64,000 nt of DNA from Thereva unica (GCA_949987705.1 OX465281.1:82054543-82118542); one strand, 5' to 3'; positions 23,162-34,998 are shown, numbered from the stretch's first letter. Translations and numbers: made by a program. The notes: generated by a model from the sequence alone, not told the origin.

Positions 23162-23533
23162 TCTTTTAGGTAAATGTGTATTCTTTTATTTGGTATAAAG
23201 CACAGCAACCTGAGTGACTCCGTTCAAAAAATATATAGGCTCAAACCAATGCTTGCATCTAGACTTGGCAGATTTCTTTCGTTACTAACTGTACATTTTT
23301 TTTGCTTTTCTGATGCACCAAACTATTACCTACAATATTTCCATACACAATAAGTGTTTATTTTGGGTAGTTTTGTAGGTAGTAGTAGTAGTTTTATCGT
23401 GAACAATTAAAAAGTTACTCGTCTTTCAACTGCGGCATAGTAGCATTGATTTGAGCCTACATATTTTTTGAACGGAGTCACTCAGGTTGCTGTGCTTTAT
23501 ACCAAATAAAAGAATACACATTTACCTAAAAGA
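23162..23533. repeat. Internal palindrome with 92-bp arms
   Basis: Arms 23162-23253 and 23442-23533 are inverted copies starting TCTTTTAGGTAAATGTG, with about two differences. They are separated by a 188-bp spacer. The left arm starts exactly where the outer inverted repeat ends. It may be a MITE that inserted there or part of the element's own design. No target duplication is visible. Confidence 0.8.
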
Positions 23534-24685
23534 TGAGCATAATTAGGCTACTTTATGATAATTACTTTAGGAGTTATTCAAATTTCAGTAAATTAAAAAA
23601 AAACAAAATTTTTTCCCTAATCACCCTGTATCTTAGTGGATAGTGGAGATAGCCGCCCTCTGTAGAACAATTTTTTTCTCCAAAGACATCCAGGAATCAC
23701 CCCTGAAAATATTAGCCGCGTACTCCCACAAAGGATTTATTAAATTTCTGATGACCTTTACAAGTTGGGAATGATAGAATATGAGTATTTTAACTTATTA
23801 AAACGACAATATCTCAGAAATGGCAATTCCTACGAGAAAATGTATAATATATTTTTTTGTAGATAATCGCCTAATCTACAAACGTTGTAAACACAATTTT
23901 CTGATAAGACGTACGGTTTAGCATATATTTGCAAAAAACTGATATTTTGACCCTTTGACCTTGAATAAAAAAGTTTGCAGTCGTCCAATCGCGTGGCAGT
24001 CTCTACAGCTTATGTATAATAATGTTTTTAAGGGCTGTTCCAATTTTCAGCAACTTCCGAATTATCTTCCAGTAAAACCTCAAATTTGACTGGACTATAC
24101 GGTGTAGGTTCCGAGTAATCTGGGGTTTGTTTGGGCTAAAACTCAAGATGAACGGTGTTAATAAATTTTTCCCGCCCGGCATATGATTTTAATTAATGTT
24201 TCCTAAATATTAAGAATGTTTTTTTCCCGGGCGGTGTAGCTTCAAGTTGAAGCTGGGCAATTTGTTAATAATTAATTAGGGGTAACGTTAATAAAAAAAT
24301 TTCCTGTCTTAATATATTCTAATAAACTATTAATAAATTATCCCAGGGGTATTTTTTGGGCGGGGTGGAATGGCTGGTGGGGCTTCAAGGTGCTCTGAAG
24401 TGTTATTAAACAGAAAGAATACCATGAAAAAGCGTAATTAGTGGCTAGTCTCTAGGCACAACATCCCACTAGTTTTTTATAAGGAACTGATGATACAATG
24501 ACACGAAAAAATGGGTCCTTTATGTTCCATTATTAAAAAATAAAAAATTGCTTTTTTGTAAATGTCAATCTTTCCTCCTTCGAGAGAGAACAATAATCTG
24601 TAATTAATTTGAATTCAGGAGCGAACGAACTTTTCGGTTCAACTAAGTTTCGTGAGTTTTAAGGTAATGAGTGAAGTAACATGTT
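23534..24685. other. Interior of the 2.1-kb element, no gene
   Basis: AT-rich and without a useful open frame. A short perfect palindrome AGCTTCAAGTTGAAGCT lies at about 24238-24254, and a G-rich stretch at 24346-24390. Confidence 0.5.
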
Positions 24686-24973
24686 AAGAAATTGTTAAAT
24701 CCATTTTTTATAGCAAAAATGTTATTTGTTTAGTAGCCTTTAATTAGCCTATAATTTTTGAAGTGCATTTAGTACGAAATACATTTTTTTACATGAAGAT
24801 TGGTATGAGACACCGCTAAGTAAAGCTTTAGCTAGCGGATCCTTTGTTTTAAAAAAAATCAAAAGAGCCTAAAATTCAATATTATGGCATTTAATTAGCC
24901 TATATTGAGCCCTTAATTTTGATATATTTTATAAACTTTTTTGCTCATCCGGCACCGCTACCTTCAGGGACGT
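24686..24973 (-). repeat. Right terminal inverted repeat
   Basis: This is the inverted partner of 22874-23161, of equal length (288 bp), and appears identical. Confidence 0.9.
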
Positions 24974-24979
24974 TCCTTC

Positions 24980-25649
24980 GCAGGTCTTTGGCTAAAGAAA
25001 AATTTAATGTTGGACAATGCATTATTTTTTTAGAGAGTTTATAGCTAGGTTTATAGGTAGTATCGATCATTTCTTAAATCTGATAAAGGCTTATAAACCC
25101 AATATACACGTGGATACTTTAAATAGCCAGAAAAGGCATTTTTGGCACAGGAAGTGGAACATATTTGAAGTATGATTTGCCATGGACAATCATTGGAGGT
25201 TTAAATATCCAAAACAGCCTAAATTTTTACAAAACTAAAGAGCTGCGTATAAAAGTCAATTCATGATGTTTACGAACAAAAGTAAAAGCGTTCCTGTATG
25301 CAGAAAATACAATAAAAGACTAAGGAACAAAGCGCTAAATTTGAATAAGGAGTTTATGATGAGTTAAAATTTCTGAGCTATTCAACTTCTGGTTCATTGT
25401 ATCCTGTATCGAAGATTTTATCATTTAAGTTGAATTGAATTGAATATGAATTTGAAGAAACATGTGTCATAGGAACAGGTCAATCCTCAAGAACGTTACG
25501 GAATTTTTAAAACTTATTCAGCGGGAAAAATTGGGAGCGCTGCTCAGGGAACTAATTTCGAGCGCTGCCAAATATGCTCCCAAGAGGGTATTACTGGAGT
25601 TTTCAGAAATTTTATACATTAGCTTGGTGATCATAAAGGGTGACATTAG
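24980..25649. other. No gene recognised
   Basis: AT-rich DNA with no motif I can place. Confidence 0.35.
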
Positions 25650-25755
25650 CATACTCTTTTGAAGATGGTTCTCATTCGATACGGAGGACAAGCAGCATTG
25701 GACGTGGTTAGTATAGTTAATTGGGGGACCGCTTTGGTAAAACCACACTCGCACT
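25650..25755 (+). repeat. 5S rRNA-derived sequence, copy 1
   Basis: The order ATGGTTCTCATTCGAT, then CGGAGGACAAGCAGCATTGG, GTGGTTAGTAT, GGGGGACCGCTTTGG follows the internal part of an insect 5S rRNA gene. That gene part reads CGGTTCTCGTCCGATCAC, GAAGTCAAGCAACATCGG, GGTTAGTACTT, GGGGGACCGCTTGGG. The stretch covers the A-box, intermediate element and C-box of the RNA polymerase III internal promoter. The 5' strand of the rRNA is poorly preserved and the 3' closing stem is lost, so this is not a working 5S gene. It may be a 5S pseudogene or the head of a 5S-derived SINE. Confidence 0.65.
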
Positions 25756-26802
25756 CAGACGGAAAGGGGGATTGCAAATGATGAACAAAAAATAAAGTTT
25801 ATCGGCACCGGAGCTTATTCACATATCCACAGGCCTCCATGAATATTATTTTAAAATGCTTTTTATAACGCTTTTGAAGGAGCATTAAAAGAGCATACCT
25901 TTACAATGACATGCAATGTTAAAAAGTATATGGAAATGGTATGGGAACGGGAGCGATGTAAGCGCAAAGATGGCTATTGGGCAAACTCCGCATCAAACAA
26001 AGACTTTGAAAGACCTTCGTGCATTATGGGCAAATTTTCGGCTCCGCACAAGTGATCATTTGACTTAAACTTAGATGTAGATGAAGCTGCGATTTGTCAC
26101 TTATGATGATTTCGAATCGAAGATGCTCTAACCGCTGTCGAATAATAGGCCCTTTTCAGACTAGCATCCTTTAAATTTTAAAGGTGCGCGTAAATATAGG
26201 CCTTAGGTTGGCTTGGATGCGATTTAGATTTGATTGGTGGTCTGCAGACAATAGATACATTGTTTGCCCTTTCCACGGACCCTTTTTCTTCTTGCGGCAG
26301 TTTCACTGTAAAATCTGTCTATTGATGCCCAATCGAGTTGAAATCTTGAGACACACTAACAGAGATTTCTCTATCTGTAGGTTGTCCTGCCACGGCTCTA
26401 GAAACGAATATCACGCCACTAATAAAAGACCACAGAAAGTAGCTCATCTTCTCCACTAAGTTTAGAACAATCGACCCAAATTTTGGGTAAAAAACGTATT
26501 TTCATAAGCATTATTCCAACGTGTATGATTAATATATGATAACTCTACTAAATGACGCGTTTCACGCCAACATTTTCATAGTGTAAACGTTTTTGGAACA
26601 AGTTTTTATTTAATCCGCTTTATAATTAATACAACGGTGAATATGTTTTATGTATTAATAAAGAAAATTAAAATTACTGGTTTATTCTAAACGAATGAGA
26701 CGAGAGTGATCTGTCTTGTTTGTTTTTTTATATCAACGGTAGTGTATCCTCCACTAAAACTCGAAAAGAGAAAGGTAGACTTGTCAACATTGGGGCAATC
26801 TA
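25756..26802. other. No gene recognised
   Basis: Open frames such as 26184-26459 show no family motif. Confidence 0.35.
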
Positions 26803-26899
26803 GGCCCCTGTTCTGAAAGTCGAGTCATGTGGCGTGACAAGTCGTTTGAGCTGAAGAAAGTGAATTTCAGCAGAATTACGATTTTCAGTACAGGGGCCG
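26803..26899. mobile_element. 97-bp MITE-like palindromic repeat
   Basis: The left end GGCCCCTGTTCTGAAAGTCG and the right end read inward GGCCCCTGTACTGAAAATCG match at 18 of 20 positions. The size and lack of coding fit a small non-autonomous DNA element. A target duplication is not evident. Confidence 0.5.
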
Positions 26900-27214
26900 G
26901 GGCCATAAACTCAACTTAGCATTTTGTGTTCGCAGTAGTCCCCGGACAACTGCGCCCTAAATTAACACATATGGAGGATAGGAAGAGCGGAGGACTCCAC
27001 TGCTCGAACAATCAAGTCTAAGGCGCCGATTAGACCATAGGTTTCGACGCAGTCACCGCTATGATTGACGTAAAAACTACCGTCTAAGGTGATGATTGAT
27101 CTAATTCTCTCTGTATATTTTGATTTCCAGCAATCAAGACTGATAGCAATGATTGACGCTTGCAAGAACGTGTAATGGACGCCTAAGCGACATGCCACTA
27201 GGCAGACTGCCGAA

Positions 27215-27305
27215 TCTGTTTAAGCGGTCTGGTCTACAAATATGAGGTATAGGGGAGTAGTACAATAGGCCAAGCAAGTGTCCTTGGTACCTTTGGACAC
27301 AAAAA
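27215..27305 (+). repeat. Dispersed repeat, probable I-type LINE 3' end (partner at 6430-6545)
   Basis: This stretch shares CAAATATGAGGTATAGGGG, GTACAATAGGCCAAG and TTGGTACCTTTGGACAC with the earlier copy. It is interpreted, not proven, as a LINE 3' end. Confidence 0.5.
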
Positions 27306-29170
27306 ATGTCTAGCTGTTGGCTGAGTCTCCTCTGGGTGTTTGCTGTACATTTAAGTAAGTATGACTAATTTGTTAAATGTGTCTCGCTCAGCGTGAATCT
27401 TTTCCGCCAAGCCCTTTTTCATGTTTGAAATAAACATCAAATAGTGAAATAATGATTAAACTAGTGGCGTAATACTTTCCATTCATGTATCGTCTGTTCT
27501 TTTGCAAAATAATATACATATGTAGATGCAAATTTTAGTACAAAATTGAAAATACCTTGTATATCAAGAAAATACCTTATATCTGCGATGTGATAATATA
27601 CTTCTAGGTATCTTTGTTTGATAATTCTTGAATCATGGCTACTTTATAGTCGAAGACGGCTCTTATGATGATCAATGTTCTGATAACTAATCAAGGACTA
27701 TTTCTGGATTAGCCCATAATGTCATATGGTTAGAGCTCTGGCTTTGAAAATGTAATTCGTTTAGATAATAGTTCCGCTCCGCTCAACATGGTCGAAAGTA
27801 GCCATAAAAACCATACATTTTCTTGCACTTGCATTTAACTTTAACACAGTCATGTTAGTCAAACAATTAAGGGAAAATCTAGACCTAGAGTGACTTTGCG
27901 CTGTGTGCGAGGCATTAAGACAACATCTCTCACCTTCAATTTAAAAACATCTATTTTAACTGTTATTGCTCGCACCGCAAGCAAGCGCGTATCTGTTTCT
28001 AACATTAGGATTAACGCGGGACGAACAAGACTAAAGAAGGTTCGAACTTGGTGACAAAACATTTTAAATTAAATCAAGCGACAGTTAGACCTGATAAAAA
28101 ATGAAGAAAACATAAAATGATCGAAGGATCGTGGATCTTCTGCGAACTTCTTACGCCAAAGAAACAAATGCGGATTTAATTAAAAAAACATTATTCCTTT
28201 AGAAAAAGATGGCAAAAAAATTCCTGTAGAAGATAACACGTAGAGGCATAAAACAGGTAAAATCTTTAGTAGCATCCATCAACTCAAATCAAACCAGTTT
28301 TTAGGAAGCAAAGTATAGTTTGGAAAATTAAAAAAGAGATTTTCCTTACATAATAGAAAGTACAAGAAGAAACTATCTCAGCTATTGAAAAGGTAGCTAA
28401 AGCATATTCTAAAGTGCTATACAAAATAATTGAAGAAGGTTCTTATATCCCAAGAACATGCTTCCAATGCCAGTATTTTGTACTTGTACCTGGCTTATCT
28501 CACATAATTGCGTCTCTGCTATCTTTAGAATATAGGAGAGTTTTACTTGGATGTGAAAATCATTAGTTTAAGAATTAGATATGATATAGACATACTTAAA
28601 TAATAAATTTAGATTTGAGTACGTTTAGGTTAACGCTTCCTGAACTCGACCTCGTGGAAGCTCCTTGTCTGGACATTCCCCGTACGAGGTAGTAATATCT
28701 CTGCTGTCCTTCATCAAGACAGTTGTTCTAACGTTAATTAAGTTTTTAAGATAGATAAGTTGTATTGGATTTATAAAGGGTACGAGCTTTTATGAATTCT
28801 TGATTTTCTAATTCCTTATTTGAACCTATCGAGAGCCCATCGTTGGGACCTTTTGCAGCACCTCAAACTCTACTCAGGCGCGTATTTAATGATAGACATT
28901 TCAGTTGACAAGTTGATCATAATTTCACAGCATATGACATTGTACAGGTGAAATTGTGGTGAATGATTTTCACTGAGAACTTGAAACAGCTCATCTATCA
29001 CACATCAGAAGATTAAGTTTGTCAGAAGATTAATCTTATAATACTTGCTTAAGACTTGTGACCGGTCACAACTAAGAATTGTCCATTAGTCTTATGTTAG
29101 GAGTGAAAATACAAGTAGTTGATAGGTGCTAAGAAATAAAAAAAATCGAATCACTAAAGTGGGTCATTCC
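27306..29170. other. No gene recognised
   Basis: Anonymous sequence. A reverse-strand frame at 27859-28062 ends in VRDVVLMPRTQRKVTLGL, reminiscent of the last part of some retrotransposon integrases, but this is too weak to call. Confidence 0.3.
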
Positions 29171-29173
29171 TCA

Positions 29174-29600
29174 ACACTTAAAGTGTTTAACAGAAATTGA
29201 ACACTTAAGATGTTTACCAATAATAGTTTTAAGTTAAGAACAAAAAGATGGAAAAGTTTAAAAGTAAAACATTTAGTTACGATAAACACTTATGGAGAAA
29301 TCAACAGACATTTATGCTACCGACTGCAAAGGATGCAATTTAGCATACTCAATAGATCGGTTCTCGTTCGTTCACGGAGGTCAAGCAGCATTGGTCGGGT
29401 TTTGTACTTAGTGGGGGGCCGGTTAGAAAAACGACACTCACGCTTGGACACAGCAGTTATTATTCACATAAGTGTAAATTGGAGAGTATAAAAAGCTGAA
29501 AACGTTTACTAGTGAAACACTTAAAATGTTTACTTTCATTAAACGCCGCTAACCGTTTAAAAGTTGGCGTTTTAAACACTTTAAGTGTTTAGAAAGTAAA
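29174..29600. repeat. Region framed by ACACTTAAAGTGTTTA motifs, holding a 5S-derived copy
   Basis: The self-complementary motif ACACTTAAAGTGTTTAA opens the region at 29176. Related versions lie at 29201, 29517 and 29578, the last two partly in inverted order next to GTAAACA/TGTTTAC blocks. This looks like degenerate inverted ends of an element of about 420 bp around the second 5S-derived sequence. No target duplication is identified. Confidence 0.4.
29341..29445 (+). repeat. 5S rRNA-derived sequence, copy 2
   Basis: It reads CATACTCAATAGATCGGTTC, then TCGTTCGTTCACGGAGGTC, AAGCAGCATTGGTCGGG, TTGTACTTAG, GGGGGGCCGG. These align in order with an insect 5S rRNA from CATACC...GAATACATCGGTTCTCG to the C-box. 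It shares ATTTAGCATACTC/ACATTAGCATACTC upstream with copy 1, which suggests a common derived family and not independent 5S pseudogenes. The 3' end is not preserved. Confidence 0.65.
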
Positions 29601-29760
29601 CACGAGTTTCCAGTGAGTTTTTCAAATAGTTTGTAAGTTTAGTATAGTTTTTTATTATATTGAGTTTTGCATAAGGTGGATAGATAAGAATAGTATAATG
29701 AACATGAAACAGTTAGTATATTAGCACAGATGGTAACTTAACAAATAGTTTTTTTAAACT

Positions 29761-29835
29761 AAAACTTCGATCAACGAGGTCAAGCAACATTGGGAGCTGT
29801 TAGTACTTAGACGGGGGGCTGTTTGCGAATACCGA
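29761..29835 (+). repeat. 5S rRNA-derived sequence, copy 3
   Basis: This copy keeps the best internal region: CGATCAACGAGGTCAAGCAA, then CATTGGGAGCTG, TTAGTACTTAGACGGGGGGC, corresponding to 5S positions from the A-box through the C-box. The 5' third is replaced by AT-rich sequence. GTTTGCGAATACCG at its end corresponds loosely to the CTTGGGAACACCG of 5S rRNA. Confidence 0.65.
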
Positions 29836-29839
29836 TTGG

Positions 29840-32800
29840 CAACATTTCTGTTTAGAGAAAGGAAAGCGGACTCGAAAAATGTGATCCGTTTCCGGTATTT
29901 CGTGAAACAGTCTTTTTTTACTCTTAAGATTGTTTCATATCTTTGGTCATTAGGATGTGTTATTATGTATGTACATAACCAAGTCTTTTTCGCCAGTATA
30001 ACTTCTGTTCTATGGCAATATGTGTATGTATATGTAAGTAAGTACATATAGTTCATAAATAAGTAATTTTGCAAGAGCATTTATAGCTGTAGTCAATAAG
30101 ATAAAGAAATACATTGTATGAAAGAGAAATAAGTTAATGAAATCATTTCGTAGCGGTTAATATACATAATATAAAGGCATTGAAAAGAAAGATTCAAGGA
30201 AGTGAAAAAAGCGAAATACTTAAAAGAAACAATAAAAAATGATAATTATGTACCAAAACTGTATTTCCAAAAGCAAGGTCAGACAACGTTAAGCCCACTT
30301 AAAATTTCAACATATTAATTCCTCAAGCAGTTTTTTTACAAGGACAAAGCACATTGCCAAGTGTATCACAAGCGAAAGAAAAAAAAATTATATGTCCAAA
30401 AAAAAACAGCGTTGAAGGACAAAGCTCTTTCACTGAAAATTAAATCGAATATTATGGAATCGTTCCGCGTTTTGTTGTCGTTGTTGTTGTAGTTATTATT
30501 TTGTAGTGTGTAGATATAGTAGTAGTAACATAAAAGATACTACTATATTTTTTTGTTGTTGGAAATTTGATTTGAAGTTTCGTTTCGTTTTTTGTTGGGG
30601 TTTTTTATGCCTGCCAGAAACTTTACAGAAATTTTTAGTTTTATACATACATATATAGCATTATTTTTTTGTGCGCGAATTTTTTTTATTCGAACTGTAA
30701 TTGTTATAAAAAGTATGGAAGAATTTCATTGATTATTTTTTTTAGTTTTTTCTTATAATAATTATAAATAAAATAAATAAAATATATGTACCTGTCTCAT
30801 TCAGTGAATATTTTTCCTCTTGTTTTAATATAATAATCCAAATTTGTTAAGGGGTAGTACAATTTCTTTTAGTAATTAAAAGCAAGTAAAATAACTATTT
30901 TCACTTTTCTTTTACTTTTCAAAAAAAAAAAATATTAAAACTAAATATATATGTTACATTATATATATTTTAACCGAGCGATAATTTATTAATTATTTAA
31001 AAACGGGAATGTTATCCTTATGCTTCAACTATACAACAGATTATTTTGTATATCCAATATGAAAAAATGTTGTTTTCTAACATTTTTTCTATTTTTACAC
31101 ATTTTTTAATTATATTTACAAAAACACATTTTTGTTTTTATTTTTTTAAACGTATTATTTTTTTTTTTTTTTTGAAAAAAAAAAACAGTAATTAAACTTC
31201 ACATTTTGCCTAAAACTATTGAGCAATTCTTTTTTTTATTATTATTTATTTTGAAATTTTTATTACACACAAAATATATAGGGCACTGCACTATTTGACC
31301 ACGTGTAAAACTCGCAGTTATTTTGTCAGGTAACTATACAAACACCTTTCATTTAAGTCTAACCGAATGAAAACAACATTCTTTCTAAATTTAACGAAGT
31401 ATTTTTATACAATACAATATTAACTGGTTATTATGAACTTTTATCCATAATAACTTATACACCACCACCCATGCTCTTTTTTAAATTATTTGTTGTTGGT
31501 ATAAATTATGTTTTATTAAGATTTTTTTTATTGATCGTAGTAACATTGTTGAACATATATGTGTATATTATTATTCTATGGCATTTAATAAAAATCTCAA
31601 AATTAAAAAGCAGGTTGTTGCAACTGAATTTGTAGTAAAAAAAAGTCCAGCCCAGCAGTAGTTATACAAATAGTAACAAAAATTTGAAAGCACAAAAACG
31701 CGCGCACGCCCTTTTGGTCATGTCAGGGAAACTACTACTGAATAACTGAAGTGTATGGATTGCGCATTTTCCTTCCTCCAACAATTTCGTCTACCTACTG
31801 TGGACAACTTCTTGTTTATTTTGCTGTATTTCGCTTTTCCTAAACCACTCACCTCCTTCTTTTCCTCTTGTTCTTTCTAACGAAATTCGTTTTACGTTAC
31901 TGTTCTGTTGGTGGCTCGGTTTATATAAATTAATCCCTCTACCTCACCCAGTGAATGAGAAAATGCAACACTATTAAGAGAAAACGAGAAAGATCCACAT
32001 AAAAATTTACAGGCCTTCACTTTACCGTCCCGTTCCCTTTCATTTCTTTTTCCCCTTCTTCGGAGGCATGTCAGCAAATTTAATTCAGCAATTTGTTATG
32101 AATGTGTATTTATTTTACAAGTCGATAAACCGCAGAGGAATAGTATAAGGAAATGGTCATGTTTCAAGGCAGGCTCATGGGAAAAGTATGATGTTTGGTG
32201 AGTGTGCTATATACAGCCGCACGCACACACACTTCCACTCCATATGCACATACACAAGCATACTGATATGTGGTTAACGATCGTGCATTAGTGTACGATC
32301 ATGGCATATATATTTAAATATACTTGGGGCTGGTAAATGGCGAGAGAAAAGTGAGAGTGATGTATAGTGATGTCATTATATACACAGAACGTTTTTTTTC
32401 TAACGATCAGTTGCTTCATCCGCTTACATATATTTTTACTTATAAGCGCACTGCTGCAAACAGAATGACGTAAATTCAAGGCATAATACACCTACTAGTG
32501 GGAACGGAGCTATAGAGAGACGGTGATACACACTGCTTTCGAGTCTCCTGTTGCGTTTCTATGGGTAATGATCGTGATCGTTCAGAAAAATGGAGGAAAA
32601 GGAGACAAAAAAACAAAAAAAAAACAAAAGAATTATTTGATCTCTCTCGCAGCTATACACAAAACGAAAAATAAGCAAAAAAGGTAGGAGTAGGGCAGTA
32701 AAGCCATCACAAACACATTCATGCACAACTATGCATTTATGTGGCGCGGAATGTTTTGAAAAATTCTGATTAGAGTTGAGTGAATTGCGAATGACAATGG

Positions 32801-33475
32801 GAGATTAAATTTAATTTGTGATCTTGTTTCCCCGAATCTTTGAGTTAGCTTTTGAATGATTTTTGAGTGAAAAGAAATGATCGCTGGCGATTGTATGGCT
32901 GCGCATATTTTCATTTATTATTTGTTTATACATTATTGGCATTAATCAATATTTACTAAAATTTTACGCTTTACTACATAGTAATGCTTACGACAGAAAT
33001 AGCATTTTTTTATATTTAGCCAGTTTTAAATATTTGTTAGCTTTTAATATGGTAAAGATATTATTTCATCTTCTTCATTTTCATATTAATAAATTTATGA
33101 ATATTTATGTATATGTTTTATTTGAATTGGTATAAAAAAAACACAAATGTTTAATAAAAATTAATATTAAATAATATCGTTATTTTATAAATCTTGTGTA
33201 TTTTAGCACCGAAGCTTTTTATACATAAATTAGAAATCAGTCGTATCTGGCAATGCTAAAAGCAATTTTGAAAGTTCGCATTTCCAGACAAAGAACATTG
33301 TAGTCAGTATAAAAGTTAGTTGATTATAAAACGTGTAAAATATTAAAGAAATTCGGGTATTTTAAATTTTTTTTAATAAAGCGGAAATCTTCTTATTTTG
33401 GCGTTATAAATAATTTTTCAAAAGTCTGTAAAGCCAACTAACGGGACGGCTACAAAAGTTACGGAAGGTCAGAGG
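29840..33475. other. Very AT-rich stretch, no gene recognised
   Basis: Long runs of A and T, GTTGTTGTTGTAGTTATTATT-like simple sequence near 30475-30500, CA-rich simple sequence near 32220-32240, and many TAATAA repeats. No coding or RNA gene can be supported. It could be intron or intergenic DNA. Confidence 0.4.
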
Positions 33476-33620
33476 TCATGAAAATCAATTTTCCCACAAT
33501 ATCTCGTAAATTTCTAGTTTTACGTTAATTTTGGTTATTATAAAATAATAAATCCACGTTAAATAGGTTGCGTACAAAATTTATAGGGAATTAATAGTTT
33601 TCGACATATAGGACTACGAA
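33476..33620. repeat. Dispersed AT-rich repeat (partner at 53938-54105)
   Basis: Shared blocks in order are GAGGTCA(T/A)...AAAATCA, ATATC(T/C)CGTAAATT, TTTTACGT(T/A)AATTTT, and near the right end TAGTTTTCGACATATAGG against TAGCTTTCGAGATATAGG. Both are on the same strand. Non-coding, family unknown to me. Confidence 0.55.
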
Positions 33621-33654
33621 AACTCGGACATGCCACTGGATTCGTTCCAGCATC

Positions 33655-33935
33655 ACCGCCCACCTGATCTATACACCAGGCAATAGACACAACAAATTAC
33701 TTCCAAGTGCTGAGAGAGAAGGCTCGTTTTCAGAAAGGCAAATTCGACTTCAGGAAAGCTAGATCGACGACGGATGCTGTCAATATGGTGGCTATCCCAG
33801 CAAGGACCACAATAGTTGTGAATAAAAGCTTCGCATAACGTCAAAAATGTTTTCAGGCCGCAGTTCTGCAAGATCGTCGACGCGTTGATAAAGCTGCAGA
33901 ACCCTTCACCATTGATTAATATGCATTTACATTTT
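33655..33935 (+). pseudogene. R1-like LINE reverse transcriptase fragment
   Basis: The forward strand encodes GKFDFRKARSTTDAVNMV, matching the QYGFRKxRSTxDAI block before RT motif A. After a frame change comes NVKNVF followed by KIVDALIKLQNPSPLIN. This matches the motif A stretch of R1-clade RTs (DVKNAFNSAxWxxIxxAL). The catalytic Asp of motif A is now Asn. It is only about 90 codons long, with a frameshift, so it is a 5'- and 3'-truncated relic. Confidence 0.65.
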
Positions 33936-34262
33936 TTATTTTCCTGTGTCTGGAAATTTTCTATGAACCCTTTTAATAAACGTCAAATGTCTTTATCAAC
34001 ACTTAAAGAGATGATAACGTAGTCTATATTGTGTTGTCAAATGGTAATTTTTACTTATCAACGTAGACTCGACAAACCCAATTTGGCCCCTGGTTCCAAA
34101 TGTCATGCAAAAATTGGTAACTTTAGTCAGTAAGAATGTGACCGTCTGGGTGCGGCCACCGCGATATCCTCTGTCTTACAAATGCGGTTGGACAGGCGGT
34201 AAAGTCCTCACTACTCGCTAAAAAACGCCCCTAGCCATGAGGCTACGAAAAGCAGGGTATTA

Positions 34263-34807
34263 GGCCGCCATACACTGAGAAGAAAGCGCGCCGGCAATCC
34301 TTTGCATTCCCAATTTGCAGATAATCCCCACGAGAAATCATGTGCATTAAACCGACGGTTTTCCTTAGGCCTTGGCCACACCCTGGAAACTGTGCACACG
34401 CGCAATCCTGCCGGTTTCAAGTGGCTTCAACTTTCTACTCGTAATTAAGCTTTTTTTCATTGTTGCGTGGTTTTAACCCTTTAGGGTTATCTCTTATGAT
34501 AAATTTAGCTTAAATTGGTATAAATTAACTATCTTCAGAAATCATATCTGCAAAAGTATTGGGAATGGCACTTGGAACGTTCATAATTTACAAATTCCAC
34601 GCGCTACTCTCTAAGTGTCGAAGCAACAACAATTCCTATTGACTTTTTCATCTGCTTGGAAAGATCCAAATCTAGTGCGCTATGCTGCAGGAAAGGACGT
34701 GTAGTGTGTGGGCAAAAGCTTTTTATAGAAAGACGTGCAATCCGAGAGGAAAACCCGCGGTTAAGTCCTTAGGAGTGGCGCGTGAGCTTTGCTCTCAGTG
34801 TATGGGC
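34263..34807. mobile_element. MITE-like element with CCATACACTGAGA ends
   Basis: The left end GGCCGCCATACACTGAGA and the right end read inward GCCCATACACTGAGA share a 13-bp core, followed by A(A/G)(G/C)AAAGC-like similarity. The flank on the left is TTA and on the right TAC. The CCATACAC core resembles that of the MITE at 1011-1168. No coding is visible in the 545 bp. Confidence 0.45.
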
Positions 34808-34998
34808 TACTTTTGAGTAGAGAAGATATATGGATGGACACAGCAATATGTTGTGCTTTCTACCTCTGGGCACGGTAGAGAGATCACATGACTGCATAAT
34901 TTTAACCCAGGTTTTGTTGTGGGGATCGCCACTTGATAGGAATGAGCAAACTTCCAGTGTGACTAGATATACGTCTCCAAATTAAGGTAGGGTATGGA

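Larger units (their letters stand above)
22874..24973. mobile_element. Non-autonomous DNA transposon with 288-bp terminal inverted repeats
   Basis: The first 288 bases (22874-23161) and the last 288 (24686-24973) are reverse complements of each other, and I found no mismatch reading by eye. They begin ACGTCCCTGAAGGTAGCGGT. TCCTTC flanks both sides (22868-22873 and 24974-24979). If the element starts one base further in, the duplication is TTCCTTC plus A or G, 8 bp with one difference. The 1.5-kb interior has no open frame of note and carries its own 92-bp palindrome. Long matching TIRs fit Mutator-like or foldback-type elements, but the superfamily is open. It is the least decayed element in the window. 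Confidence 0.85.

Noticed and set aside
27859..28062. Retrotransposon integrase C-terminus on the reverse strand
   Set aside because: The VRDVVLM-like block is too short and no neighbouring pol motif is present.
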